Shown piece after piece: positions 26,328 through 36,190 of a stretch of 64,000 nucleotides of DNA (its first letter is position 1; every line of letters starts with the position of its first letter). Location of the stretch: the NCBI GenBank assembly GCA_963824805.1, contig CAWGQZ010000001.1:1-64000 (forward strand), given 5' to 3'. The DNA comes from DATBAT01 sp963824805. Its GTDB lineage: Bacteria > Acidobacteriota > Terriglobia > Terriglobales > Acidobacteriaceae. A program made the position numbers and the translations under genes. The notes under the pieces are model-generated. The model searched no databases. It worked only from the letters and a program-made list of their open reading frames with translations, and had not been told where the DNA came from.

Positions 26328-27887
26328 ATGAGTTCATCTTCGGTGACGGCAACTGCGTCCAAGACCTCTTTCCTGCGCGATGGAATGCTGCTGGTCCTGG
26401 TCGTCGCCATCGCCAAGTTCGGGCTGCACATGATCTTCAACAACCGTTACGGATACTTCCGCGACGAGTTTGATTACATGGCCTGTGGCGACCACCTGGC
26501 ATGGGGATATGTCGACCAACCGTCGCTTGCGCCGTTTCTGATGCGAGTGAGCCGCGAGCTGTTCGGCGAGTCGCTGCGGGCGGTGCGGCTGTTCCCTGCG
26601 CTGGCAAGTTCCGCGAATGTAGTGTTGACCGCCATGATCGCTCGCGAACTAGGAGGCAAGAGCTATGCGCTTTTTCTGAGCGCGCTAGCCGCGGCGATCG
26701 CTCCGATGTACTTGTCGAACGGCGGGCTTTTCACCACCAACTTCATGGAGCCGCTGTTCTGGATGGGCTGCGCGTACTTCGCCATCCTGGCGATAAAGCG
26801 CAACGATCCTCGATATTGGGTGTGGTTTGGAGTTGTAGCCGGATTAGGGCTAAACAACAAATATTCGATCACGGTTTTCGGACTGGGAATCGTCATCGGC
26901 CTTGCGCTCTCCGATCAACGGCGGATCTTGTGGAACAAGTGGCTGTGGCTGGGCGGGCTGGCGGCTTTCCTGATGTTTCTGCCCAACCTCATCTGGAGCG
27001 TGGAGCACCACTGGCCTTTCGTCGAACTAATGCGCAACATTCGGGCCGAAGGCCGGGACGTACAGCTATCGGGGTGGCAGTTCTTCTCTCAGCAGACGCT
27101 TTTGATCGGAACTCTCAGCGCTCCCATCTGGATGACAGGGGTAGTTGCATTGCTGGTCTGTAAGTCGTTAAGACCCTATCGCCTGTTGGGAGTGTGCTAT
27201 TTCGTAGCCTTCACCGTATTCGTAGTCCTGCACGGGAAGAATTACTACCTTGCACCGATTTATCCCATGCTGCTGGCCGCGGGTGCAGTGATGTTTGAGC
27301 GCGGGTTAAATCGCGTCCGCTATGGATGGGTATGGCAACCGCTGATCGCGGGAACGATCTTCGCCACCGGGGCGTGGTTCGCTCCCCTCACCGTTCCGAT
27401 CTTGCCCGTGGAACAGTTCATCTCTTACATGAACAAGCTCCCGATCAAGGTTCCGCGCACGGAGAGAAGTCACTTCGCCGTCGTATTGCCACAGCACTAC
27501 GCTGATCAATTTGGATGGCAGGAGATGGCGGAAGCAGTAGCTAAGATTTACAACGGACTGCCGCCTGAGCAGCGTGCCAAGACTGGAATATTTGGCAACA
27601 ACTATGGCTATGCAGGCGCAATCGACTTTTTCGGCCCGCGTCTTGGCCTTCCCAAAGCGATCAGCACTCATCAGACTTACTGGTTGTGGGGACCCCGCAA
27701 CTACACAGGTGAAAGCCTTATTGTGCTCGGGGACCATCGCTCGTCTCTCGAACCAAAGTGCCAGAGCATTCAGGAATTCGACGTGAGCTTCGGTGCTTAC
27801 GGGCTGGAGCACGATCCTATTTTTGTGTGCCAGGGCCTGAAGTGGAACCTGCAAGAAATCTGGCCAGAACTAAAAAAGTGGAGGTGA
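26328..27887 (+). CDS. GT39-type (PMT/ArnT-like) membrane glycosyltransferase
   Basis: 519 residues from ATG 26328; the upstream TTG at 26307 is less likely. About ten membrane segments; the first loop has NNRYGYFRDEFDYMACGDHL, carrying the acidic residues of GT-C enzymes, and DQPSLAPFLMRVSREL follows. GT-C enzymes of this kind use polyprenyl-phosphate sugars to modify lipids, proteins or glycans on the outer face of the membrane. The large C-terminal soluble part (about 370-519) probably binds the acceptor. Acceptor unknown; no arn cluster nearby. Confidence 0.82.
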   Translation: MSSSSVTATASKTSFLRDGMLLVLVVAIAKFGLHMIFNNRYGYFRDEFDYMACGDHLAWGYVDQPSLAPFLMRVSRELFGESLRAVRLFPALASSANVVLTAMIARELGGKSYALFLSALAAAIAPMYLSNGGLFTTNFMEPLFWMGCAYFAILAIKRNDPRYWVWFGVVAGLGLNNKYSITVFGLGIVIGLALSDQRRILWNKWLWLGGLAAFLMFLPNLIWSVEHHWPFVELMRNIRAEGRDVQLSGWQFFSQQTLLIGTLSAPIWMTGVVALLVCKSLRPYRLLGVCYFVAFTVFVVLHGKNYYLAPIYPMLLAAGAVMFERGLNRVRYGWVWQPLIAGTIFATGAWFAPLTVPILPVEQFISYMNKLPIKVPRTERSHFAVVLPQHYADQFGWQEMAEAVAKIYNGLPPEQRAKTGIFGNNYGYAGAIDFFGPRLGLPKAISTHQTYWLWGPRNYTGESLIVLGDHRSSLEPKCQSIQEFDVSFGAYGLEHDPIFVCQGLKWNLQEIWPELKKWR

Positions 27888-27947
27888 AAACGGCTCGTGT
27901 ACAGGCGCAGAACAGCTAAGGTTCTACCGGAGAGAACTCGGGTTCGT

Positions 27948-28313
27948 TCAGTACTTTTCCCTCAGCTTGTTCTTCACGTTCTTGGCCAGTTTTTCGACCG
28001 CCTCGGCCTCTTTGACCCTATCCAGCGACAGCAGGTTGGCATCCATCTTGTCGACGGAATCTTTCAGTTCAGCGGACAGCTGAAATAGCTTGGTGGTATC
28101 GCGTCTGATCTGTTCCTAGCGGTCCTGTTGCCACTTTATAGCCCGTTCTCTGTCCTGTTGTTCGGTAGCCACCACCGGAACCCTGCCCGCCTCCGGCCCT
28201 TGGCTAACCAACGGAGGAAGATGGATCTGGCCTTGTGCCGCAGCGAGGCCAGCCGTCCCAAGACAAACCGCTCCTGTCGCCAAGAGTGACTTGAAAAACA
28301 TAAATACTTCCAT
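27948..28313 (-). pseudogene. Small exported protein interrupted by an in-frame TAG
   Basis: ATG 28313 opens a frame with a signal peptide (FFKSLLATGAVCLGTAGLAAAQG) that stops at TAG 28116-28118. The same frame continues for 55 codons to TGA 27948, with well-formed amphipathic helix sequence (EQIRRDTTKLFQLSAELKD, then KEAEAVEKLAKNVKNKL). Together they make a plausible 120-residue secreted helical protein. The stop could be a base error, a recent nonsense mutation or readthrough. Function unknown. Confidence 0.6.
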
Positions 28314-28355
28314 GAAACGAATGCATTCCGATCACCTGTTGCCCACCTGCCACGC

Positions 28356-29921
28356 CTAAAGCGCCTGGCGCAATTCCCGCCGCAGAATTTTACCGGAAGC
28401 TGTCTTCGGGACCGCGTCTACAAACCTTACCTCTCGGGGCTGTTTGTAAGACGTAATTCTTTCGGCAACGAAAGCGCAAAGTTCTTCTCCCAGTCTAGTT
28501 CCCGATACGAATCCGTCACGCAGCGCGACAAAAGCCACGGGTACCTCGCCCGCGGCAGCGTCCGAGCGTCCCACCACGCCGCACTCCCGCACCGCCGGAT
28601 GCTCCAACAGTACCGCCTCTACCTCCGCCGGAGCAACCTGAAAACCCTTGTACTTGATCATCTCCTTGCGCCGGTCCAGCACCACGTAGAACCCATCTTT
28701 ATCACGGCTGACGATATCCCCAGACCAGTACCAACCGTCCCGCAACACGCCTGCAGTAGCATTCGGCTCATGCCAGTACCCCAACATGAATTGCGGACCC
28801 CGCATTACCAACTCACCCGGCTGATTTGCAGGCAGTTCCTGTCCTTCATCGCCCACCACCAGGCAATCTGTTTTGGCGAGTGGCTGGCCAATGGAGTCAG
28901 GACGGTAAAGCTCGGGCTGCAAATACCCAACGTGAGTGACCGGAGAAGCTTCTGTCATTCCATAACCCTGGCACACCAGCACGCCGGTAAGCGCGGTAAA
29001 GCGACGGGCTAATTCACCCGCCAGCGGTGCTGCCCCTGACTTCACCCAACGGAGCCTGTGTCCAGCTGGAAACTGGCCCGCCTCAGCCGCCTGCGCCAGC
29101 GCGTTCATGGCGGGAGGTACCAGCGGCATCATGGTGATCTCTTCGCTCAGCAGGAGTTCCGCCACCTGCTGCGCGTGGAAACGGGGCATCAAGACCAGCG
29201 TCGCGCCTAACGTCAGCGCCGGATTCAACATCACGTTCAATCCATAAATATGGTAAAGAGGGAGGAAACAGAGAACTGCATCATCGGCGCGCAACTCCGA
29301 GGCGTGCGGCCCGATGAACTGAAACACATTCGAAACCAGGTTCGAATGGGACAACATGACCCCCTTCGGCAACCCGGTCGTCCCGCTTGAATAGGGGAGC
29401 GCCGCAATCATGATTTCCGGAGGAGTCTCGGCTGTGGTTAAGGCGGAATTTACCGGCCGCAACAGCGAAGAAAACGTCTGCGACCCCGCAGTGCCGGTGC
29501 GCGTGGTGTAAATACGGCGCAACTTGGGCAACCCGGTGAAGTTCATGCCATCGATGCAAACTCCGTCGCTGACCAGAAATACAGCGTCGGAGTCTTCCAG
29601 CTGGTGGTGAACTTCCCGTTCTCGGTAACTGGGATTCAGCAGCGTGGACACCGCACCGCACAGACTGGCGGCATGAAAGATGGCGCAAAATTCCCATGAA
29701 TTCGCCAGATATATGGCGATGACTTCGCCAGGCTTGAGCCCCGCCGCGACCAAGCCATGGGCCAGGGACTCGACAATCTCGCCGTATTCCGCATATGAAA
29801 TCCGTCGGCCGCAGGAGGTGTCTACCAGAGCCGTTTTCTGAGGCGCACGCCGGCAGCTCTCAAAGATCAGATCGTGGACGAAGCGTCCCTTGGGGTCGGC
29901 ATAGAGCGAAGTGCGTAACAT
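28356..29921 (-). CDS. AMP-dependent acyl/aryl-CoA ligase (4-coumarate-CoA ligase-like)
   Basis: ANL-superfamily enzyme that activates a carboxylic acid with ATP and joins it to CoA. 521 residues from ATG 29921. P-loop SSGTTGLPKGVMLSH (about 175-190), A5 motif GYGMTEASPV, A7 YWSGDIVSRDKDG, A8 hinge DRRKEMIKYKGFQVAPAEVE and catalytic Lys in PKTASGKILRREL at the C-terminus. The order and the GYGMTE motif fit the 4CL/long-chain branch. The substrate cannot be told from sequence. Single gene, followed upstream by a glutaredoxin-like gene. Confidence 0.87.
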   Translation of the reverse strand: MLRTSLYADPKGRFVHDLIFESCRRAPQKTALVDTSCGRRISYAEYGEIVESLAHGLVAAGLKPGEVIAIYLANSWEFCAIFHAASLCGAVSTLLNPSYREREVHHQLEDSDAVFLVSDGVCIDGMNFTGLPKLRRIYTTRTGTAGSQTFSSLLRPVNSALTTAETPPEIMIAALPYSSGTTGLPKGVMLSHSNLVSNVFQFIGPHASELRADDAVLCFLPLYHIYGLNVMLNPALTLGATLVLMPRFHAQQVAELLLSEEITMMPLVPPAMNALAQAAEAGQFPAGHRLRWVKSGAAPLAGELARRFTALTGVLVCQGYGMTEASPVTHVGYLQPELYRPDSIGQPLAKTDCLVVGDEGQELPANQPGELVMRGPQFMLGYWHEPNATAGVLRDGWYWSGDIVSRDKDGFYVVLDRRKEMIKYKGFQVAPAEVEAVLLEHPAVRECGVVGRSDAAAGEVPVAFVALRDGFVSGTRLGEELCAFVAERITSYKQPREVRFVDAVPKTASGKILRRELRQAL

Positions 29922-29996
29922 GGGGGCTGATTCTATAACGAACTGGCAGAACACCAGTTGTTTTAAATCTACGGATAAGGAAGGACGGCAGATTGC

Positions 29997-30242
29997 CTAG
30001 TTGCTTAGTTTGCGGAGAAATTCGCGCTCATCCATGCGATATTTGAAGGCCTTACGCCCGTCGATGAACACCACCGGAACTTCGTCGGTAAACTGGCGCT
30101 TCAGTTGTTCGTCGCTATCGACATCGACATCCTGCCAGGTGAATCCTCCGCGCCGCTGCAGTTTGCCCAACGTCTCTTTGACAATCTCGCACAAATGACA
30201 CCCTTTGCGCGAATACACTACGACCTGACGGGGCTGGTCCAT
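29997..30242 (-). CDS. Glutaredoxin-like thiol-disulfide protein
   Basis: 81 residues from ATG 30242. CHLC is the active-site Cys-x-x-Cys of a thioredoxin-fold protein (VVYSRKGCHLCEIVKETL), followed by the cis-Pro strand DEVPVVFIDG. It resembles the DUF836/glutaredoxin-like family of small redox proteins. A longer frame from 30272 would add ten residues without support. Partner unknown. Confidence 0.82.
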   Translation of the reverse strand: MDQPRQVVVYSRKGCHLCEIVKETLGKLQRRGGFTWQDVDVDSDEQLKRQFTDEVPVVFIDGRKAFKYRMDEREFLRKLSN

Positions 30243-30367
30243 TGGGCGGATTTTACCCTGCCCGCCCTCCAAATTCCACCTTAACTGGCACGAAATACCA
30301 GCACTGAAATCATTTCCGATTCGAAAGTGGGAACATGTACTCTCGGGTCGATTTCAGTTGGCAACCT

Positions 30368-31403
30368 CTAATTCCGAATTCCTGCCACCTTGGTTCGGAC
30401 CCTAAACACGCTGGTGCTGGCAACTATGTACAGTGTCTTCCCGTCCTTGTCTCCCCACGCCACATTGCCGACCACCTCCGGCACCTTGATCGTTCCGATG
30501 TGCTTGCCTTCGGGGGAAATAATCCAGACGCCCCCAGGCCCCGCACTATATATGTTGCCCTTCTTGTCCACCCGCATCCCGTCGGGAACGCCGGGCGTCG
30601 AATCGGTCTTTGCGTCCAGGAAGGTCTGGCCGTCGGTCACCGATCCGTCGGGTTGGACTTTGTAACGCAGCCAGACCTTGTCGCCCGACTCCGCTATGTA
30701 AAGATATTTTTCGTCCGGCGAAAACGCGATTCCGTTGGGACGCTTGATATCTTTAATGATCAATTGCAGCTTGTCGTTTTCCGGCGGAGCCCCCGCCTTG
30801 TGCTGGCGCGCCTCGGCGATGCGGTACACCCCGTTGACCGTTTGTTCCTTCAGCGGATCGCTATCGCCCTGCGTCGGCAGTCCGTATGGCGGATCTGTGA
30901 AGTACAAGGATCCGTCGGACTTATAGACCAGATCGTTCGGGCTATTCAATTTCTTCCCCTGAAACGAATCAGCCAGCACGGTGATCTGCGATTTGGGATC
31001 GACCGACTCCAAGCGCCACACATTCCGCCGAGCGTGCCCGGCCACAGCCACCCGGCCTTCCGGGTCTAAGGTCATTCCATTCGAGCCGGGTTCCGGCACC
31101 ACCATATGGTTCCGAACCCTCATAGCCACTAGGGTGCATGAACACCGAAGCCTTCTCATCCCCGGGCTTCCAACGATTGATGTTGTTAGCAGGAATCTCG
31201 GCGAACAGAAGGCTGCCGTCCCGCGTCCAGACCGGGCCCTCGGTCCACTTGTTAAACCCTGTGGCCACGCGTTCCAGCTTGGCGTTGGCGGCAATAAATT
31301 TATCGAGGGACGGATCCAGTTTTTGCACATCCTGCGAATAGGCTGCGGCTGCGGTCAGCAAAAGCATAGCCGCCATGAGAGCAACTTGGAGGCAAATTTT
31401 CAT
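30368..31403 (-). pseudogene. SMP-30/gluconolactonase-family exported protein, frameshifted
   Basis: Six-bladed beta-propeller of the SMP-30/lactonase family. The N-terminal part (31403 to about 31105) has a signal peptide ending AAAYSQ and the metal-site strand TEGPVWTRDGSLLFAEIP. The rest (about 31110 to 30368) continues in another frame with GSNGMTLDPEGRVAVAGH, NSPNDLVYKSDGSLYFTDPP and VPDGMRVDKKGNIY, all standard blade motifs with the metal-binding Asn and Asp. A single-base indel near 31105 explains the break. Likely hydrolyses a sugar lactone. Confidence 0.82.
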
Positions 31404-31455
31404 GCGAGGGATTGTACCTTAACTGAACTGCGCGGCTGGAGTGGCTAAGAGAAAG

Positions 31456-32433
31456 CTACTCAGAAACGGTATGCTCTTCGCTCTGGGCACGAAGAACACG
31501 ATCAACTGAGTAGGGCGCGCGGCGCGAGGGCTCGTGGTAGTGGCGGACCTGCATTTCGCCGAGCAGTCCGACCGCCAGGAGATTCAATCCAGCCAGCAAC
31601 AGCACTGCGGCAAAGATAATCAGCGGACCATGGTTCAACATCACGGGAGTGTGGTGAAGGAATTTCTCCATCAGCAGCCACAGGCTCACAGCCGATCCTG
31701 AAAAGATGCTGATCATTCCGAGCGTTCCAAAGAAGTGCAGGGGACGCGAAAGGTAGCGAAGCAGAAATCGAATGGTTATAAGATCGAAAAACACCCGGAA
31801 GGTACGCGAGATTCCGTAATGCGAAACCCCGCGCTGACGGTTCACATTGCGAATAGGGACTTCACAAATGGTCGCTCCGTGCCACGACGCCAGAGCGGGA
31901 ATGAAGCGATGCAACTCCCCATACAGCGGCACCTGTTCCAGAATGTCGCGACGGTAGGCCTTGAAGGTGGTTCCGAAATCGTGAATATCGACACCGCTGA
32001 GCTTCGACATCAGCCAGTTGGCGCAACGTGACGGAATGCGGCGCATCCAGAGATTGTCGATGCGTTGCTTACGCCACCCACTGACAATGTCATAGCCTTC
32101 GGAAATCTTTTCGATGAAGCGGGGAATGTCCGCGGGGTCGTGTTGCAGATCACCGTCCATGGCGATGACATACTCGCCACGGGCATGGTCGAAACCGGCC
32201 GCTAGTGCCGAAGTTTGCCCGAAGTTTCGTCGTAAGCGAACGACTGTCACCCGACTATCCACCGCTGCGATTTCACGCAACATATGGAAGGTGCGGTCCG
32301 CCGATCCATCATCGACCAACACGAGTTCAAACGTTTCACCATTGGTCTCCATGGTCGCCTTGAGGCGATCATAGAGGTCGGTGACGTTTTCCTGCTCGTT
32401 ATGTAACGGGACGACGATGGAATACTTGGGCAT
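31456..32433 (-). CDS. Family 2 glycosyltransferase, membrane-anchored (DPM1/ArnC/GtrB-like)
   Basis: Transfers a sugar, probably from a nucleotide donor to polyprenyl phosphate. 325 residues. The GT-A domain (1-230) has VPLHNEQENV, LVDDGSAD and the DxD-type MDGDLQHDP. Two C-terminal membrane segments (about 235-255 and 270-295) are the hallmark of polyisoprenyl-phosphate glycosyltransferases. It could supply the lipid-linked sugar for the GT39 enzyme at 26328, though the genes are not adjacent. Confidence 0.88.
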   Translation of the reverse strand: MPKYSIVVPLHNEQENVTDLYDRLKATMETNGETFELVLVDDGSADRTFHMLREIAAVDSRVTVVRLRRNFGQTSALAAGFDHARGEYVIAMDGDLQHDPADIPRFIEKISEGYDIVSGWRKQRIDNLWMRRIPSRCANWLMSKLSGVDIHDFGTTFKAYRRDILEQVPLYGELHRFIPALASWHGATICEVPIRNVNRQRGVSHYGISRTFRVFFDLITIRFLLRYLSRPLHFFGTLGMISIFSGSAVSLWLLMEKFLHHTPVMLNHGPLIIFAAVLLLAGLNLLAVGLLGEMQVRHYHEPSRRAPYSVDRVLRAQSEEHTVSE

Positions 32434-32495
32434 TAGTTGATTATACGGCGGTATTCCGCCACGAGCGACGACCTTTTTTTCAAACTCCCTTTTTG

Positions 32496-35400
32496 CTAAA
32501 AACCTGGCCCATCCGGGTACGCCGGAAGATCCGGAGGCCGAGGCGGCAAGACTTTGGGATTTGCCTGTATCTGCTTCATCACCTCTTGAATCGCCCGTTC
32601 AAGTTGCGGATCCTGGCCCTTAACCACCGCTTCAGGACGGTTCTCGACCACGATATCCGGCTGAACGCCATGGTTTTCAACCACCCATTTGCTGTCGAGC
32701 CCGTAGCGTGCAAACTCAGGCCGGGTAACGTAGCCGCCATCCATTAGCGGAATTTGTCCGCGAATCCCACGAACCCCGCCCCAGGTTCGCTGTCCGATGA
32801 GCGGCCCGAGCTTGTAGTACTTAAAGTAATAGCTGAAGATGTCTCCGTCTGAGGCCGCGTAGCTGTTGGTTACACAGGCCATATACCCATGGAAAACGTT
32901 TGGTGGCACGGTGGTGTTTTCCCAGTTTCGCGCGGAACCCATGCCTGACAGAACTCGCCGCAGGCGCTCAAAGATCAACTGATCGACGAAGCCGCCCCCG
33001 TTATAACGAACGTCGATGATCATTCCCTGCTTGCGAATCTGCGGGAAGTACTGCTTCACAAACTCATTCAGCCCGACCCCGCCCATATCCGGGACATAGA
33101 TGTAGCCCACCCGTCCGTTGGTGGCGTCGGAGACTTTTTTGCGGTTAGTTTCGATCATATTGAGCTCGCGAAGACTGAACTCGTCCGCAATCGGCCTGAC
33201 CTGGACTTTGCGGGCCCCGTCCTCAGAAGCAGTCGCATTCACCGTCAGCGTGACCGCTTCATTGGCGGTATTGACGAAAGCCTCGTACAAATCTTGCGGC
33301 AATCGCAGATCGCGTCCGTTGACCGCGATCAGGTAGTCGCCTTCCTTAACGTTGACTCCCGGTTCGGTAAGTGGAGAGCGAACCTTACGTCCCAGTTTTC
33401 TCCGGGATAGATCTTCTTGAAACGATAGCGGCCGCTCGCCTTGTCGACCTCGTAGTCTGCGCCCAGCAGGCCCTCGTTAACCGGATGTTGATCCGGAAAA
33501 TCGCCTCCGCCGACATAGGTATGGGAGTTCGAAAGCTCGCCAATCATTTCTCCGAGTACATAGGTGAGGCTGTAGCGGTCGGCAACGTAGGGAACGAGTG
33601 CAGTGTACTTGTCTCGGATCGCCTCCCAGTTAACGCCGTTCATGGATTTCTCAAAGAAAAAGTCCCGCTCCTGCCGCCATACTTCGTTGAAAATCTGTTT
33701 CCATTCCTGCGGGGGATCGACTTCGGCCCGCAGGCCGGTAAGCGGCACCGCTCCGTCGCCCACTTTCTTGGGCTGGTCACCCGGTTTAGCGTCGATGATG
33801 CCGTAGACGTGGGCCGCATCGTGATTGCCTTCGCCTTCGTAGATCAACTTCGATCCGTCGAAGGAAACCGCAAAGCGTTCCACGTTTTCGACCAGGACTT
33901 TATTCTTCCGTTCCTTCAAATCGAACGCGTGGACCGCCGATGATTCGCCCGGAATAGGCCCGGACAGACCTTGCACCGGCGTGGTGGAGTAGTATAGAAA
34001 CCCCTTGGCCGCGGCAAAGCCACGAATCACCGACGGTTCCATCGGAAGCGCCACGATTCGGTTCTGGATTCCCTCCAGATCAATCTGGAAGTCCCTTGCC
34101 TTTTCCGCCTCTTTGGGCGCTTCCGCCGGTTTCGGCGTCTTGTCCGAAGGCTCGGCTTTGGCGCCTTTTCCTTCTTTCTTTTCCTTTTCTGGCGGAGGCG
34201 GCGTCAACTCGTCTGGAGCACCCGGCTTGACCTGCGCCTCGTCGCTGAGCACAGGGAAAGGTGAGGGCTCATCCTTTCGCAGAGTCGCAATGTACACCCT
34301 GGTCGTCTTCGGATTCGCGAACTCGAAGTCGATATTTCCCAGTACTTCATTGAAATCACGGTCGGAAAGGAAATAGAGATACTTGCCATCCTGGTCGAAG
34401 AGTGGCAAGTTGCTGTTGGTCATGCTGTCGGTCACCGGGGTGCTCTTCTTGTCGGCAAGTGAGTAGACATAAACGATGCTGTTGTTGTTTTCGGCACCTT
34501 TGTCGTAGGTGATCCACTTGCCATCGGGAGACCAGGCATAGTTCTGAATCTCGGCGTAGCGTGAACTGTCGACCTGCACGGGCGTCTTCACATCGATATC
34601 GATATACCAAAGCCGCAGATCTTTATCACCCCAAGCCAGTTTCTTGCTGTCCGGCGACCACACCGGGACGAATTTGAAGCCCTTGTAGCCGCTGGTGACT
34701 TGCCGTTCCTTGCCCATCCCGTCTTGTGGCGCGAGGTAAATTTCGTCCTCGCCGGTGCGGTCGGAAACGTAGGCGATCCAGCGGCCGTCGGGCGACCAGG
34801 CTACCGATTTTTCCCGGATACCGGGTGTGCGGGTCAGATTGCGAGCGCTGCCTTCTTTCGCCGGGGCTGTGAATACGTCACCGCGCGCGGCAAATACAGC
34901 GCGCTTTCCTTCCGGCGAAATATCGAAATCAGTAATCAGCTTGCCGACGCTGGCCCAGTGCTTAAGAGTTTGGTCCTGCTCGCTGGACAAAGTGATCGTG
35001 AGTTTCTTCGGCTGGTTCGATTGCAGGTCAAAGGTGTAAAGATAACCGCCATTTTCAAAGATGATGGAATCCCCGCCCAGGCTCGGCCACATCACGTCGA
35101 AGTCGGTGAAGTGAGTGAGTTGGGCGATTTGCCTGGAAGAAAGATCGCAGCTGTAGAGATTGAGCCTATGTTCGGACCCCCGGTCGGACGTGAAGTACAC
35201 CATGTTCCCGTGCCACATGGGAAAGGTGTCGGTCCATTCCGTATGCGGCAGATCTTCTGACGTATTGGCTTTCAGATCATAGAGTGTGATGCTCTGCGCC
35301 AAGCCACCTGTATAGCGCTTCCAGGTGCGGAAATTTCGGAAAATCTGGTTGTATGCGATTTTCGTGCCATCTGCTGAGAAGGTTCCGAGGCCTCCTTCTT

Positions 35401-35899
35401 TCATGGGCAAAGGCTCGGGGATTCCGCCCTCAAGGCTTACGCTGAACAACCGTTTGGTCCATCCGTTCGTGGTATCGCGCACCGACAGGAATACGATTCG
35501 GCTGCTGTCCGGGGTCCACGTCACCACTTGATTGTGGACTCCCATGCGCTCCCGCAAAGACTGGGCCGCTCCCTGATAGAAGGTGAGTTGCCGAGGTTGC
35601 CCGCCTTCGGCGGACATAACATAAACATTGAAGTTGCCGTCGTACTCACCTGTGAATGCGATCCATTTGCCGTCGGGAGAAAACTTGGGAAACAGTTCGC
35701 GTCCCGGGTGGGTCGTGATCCGACGTGCCATGCCGCCGGCACTCGACGCCAGCCACAGATCGCCGCCATACATGAAAGCGATTTTGTCCTGATGGATGTC
35801 GGGGAAGCGCAACAGCCGGCCCTCCTCCCTCGGTTGCCCAAGCGCCAAACTGGTTAATATCAACAGACATAGGCCTGCCATCTTGGTGAATGAGGACAT
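32496..35899 (-). pseudogene. Tricorn-type protease, frameshifted
   Basis: Large self-compartmentalising serine protease that degrades peptides. It starts at ATG 35899 with a signal peptide (MAGLCLLILTSLALGQ), so this is an exported form. The order is a beta-propeller of WD-like blades (FSPDGKWIAF, WSPDGRWIAYVSDR), a second propeller interrupted by a Lys/Glu/Pro-rich insert, a C1 helical domain, a PDZ domain and the C2 catalytic domain. Near 33382, within the PDZ, one base is missing. Restored, the frame reads RSPLTEPGVNVKEGDYLIAV and continues to the protease domain (VNSYAASDGDIFSYYFK with the nucleophile Ser). Total about 1,130 residues. Confidence 0.87.
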
Positions 35900-36033
35900 C
35901 CTTAACTCCTGCGGGGATCGAGATTTTCGAGGCCGGAAATACACTGCCATGGAAAAGGAACTGAGATTTTAGCAGCTTCGGCTTTAACACACACAAAACA
36001 ACTTCGGACCGTTTCGATGGTCCCCAGGCTATA

Positions 36034-36116
36034 ACCACGAAGCCACGAAGGTTAACGAGGGAAAACATTTCTGGCCATGACAGCAGTACTTCGTGGATAT
36101 TCGTGCCCTTCGTGGT
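36034..36116. repeat. Intergenic inverted repeat with 'cttcgtggt' units
   Basis: ACCACGAAG (twice, about 36034-36050) faces CTTCGTGG and CTTCGTGGT (about 36089-36116) across about 40 bases. It lies between the divergent tricorn and S9 peptidase genes. Elements of this look recur between genes in many soil bacteria; whether it recurs elsewhere in this genome cannot be checked from one window. Confidence 0.5.
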
Positions 36117-36190
36117 AGAACGGTTTTAGCCGCACGTTCTCACCGCAATCCCCTATAATTCTTCGCTGGCAAAAATCATCTTCCTAAATC

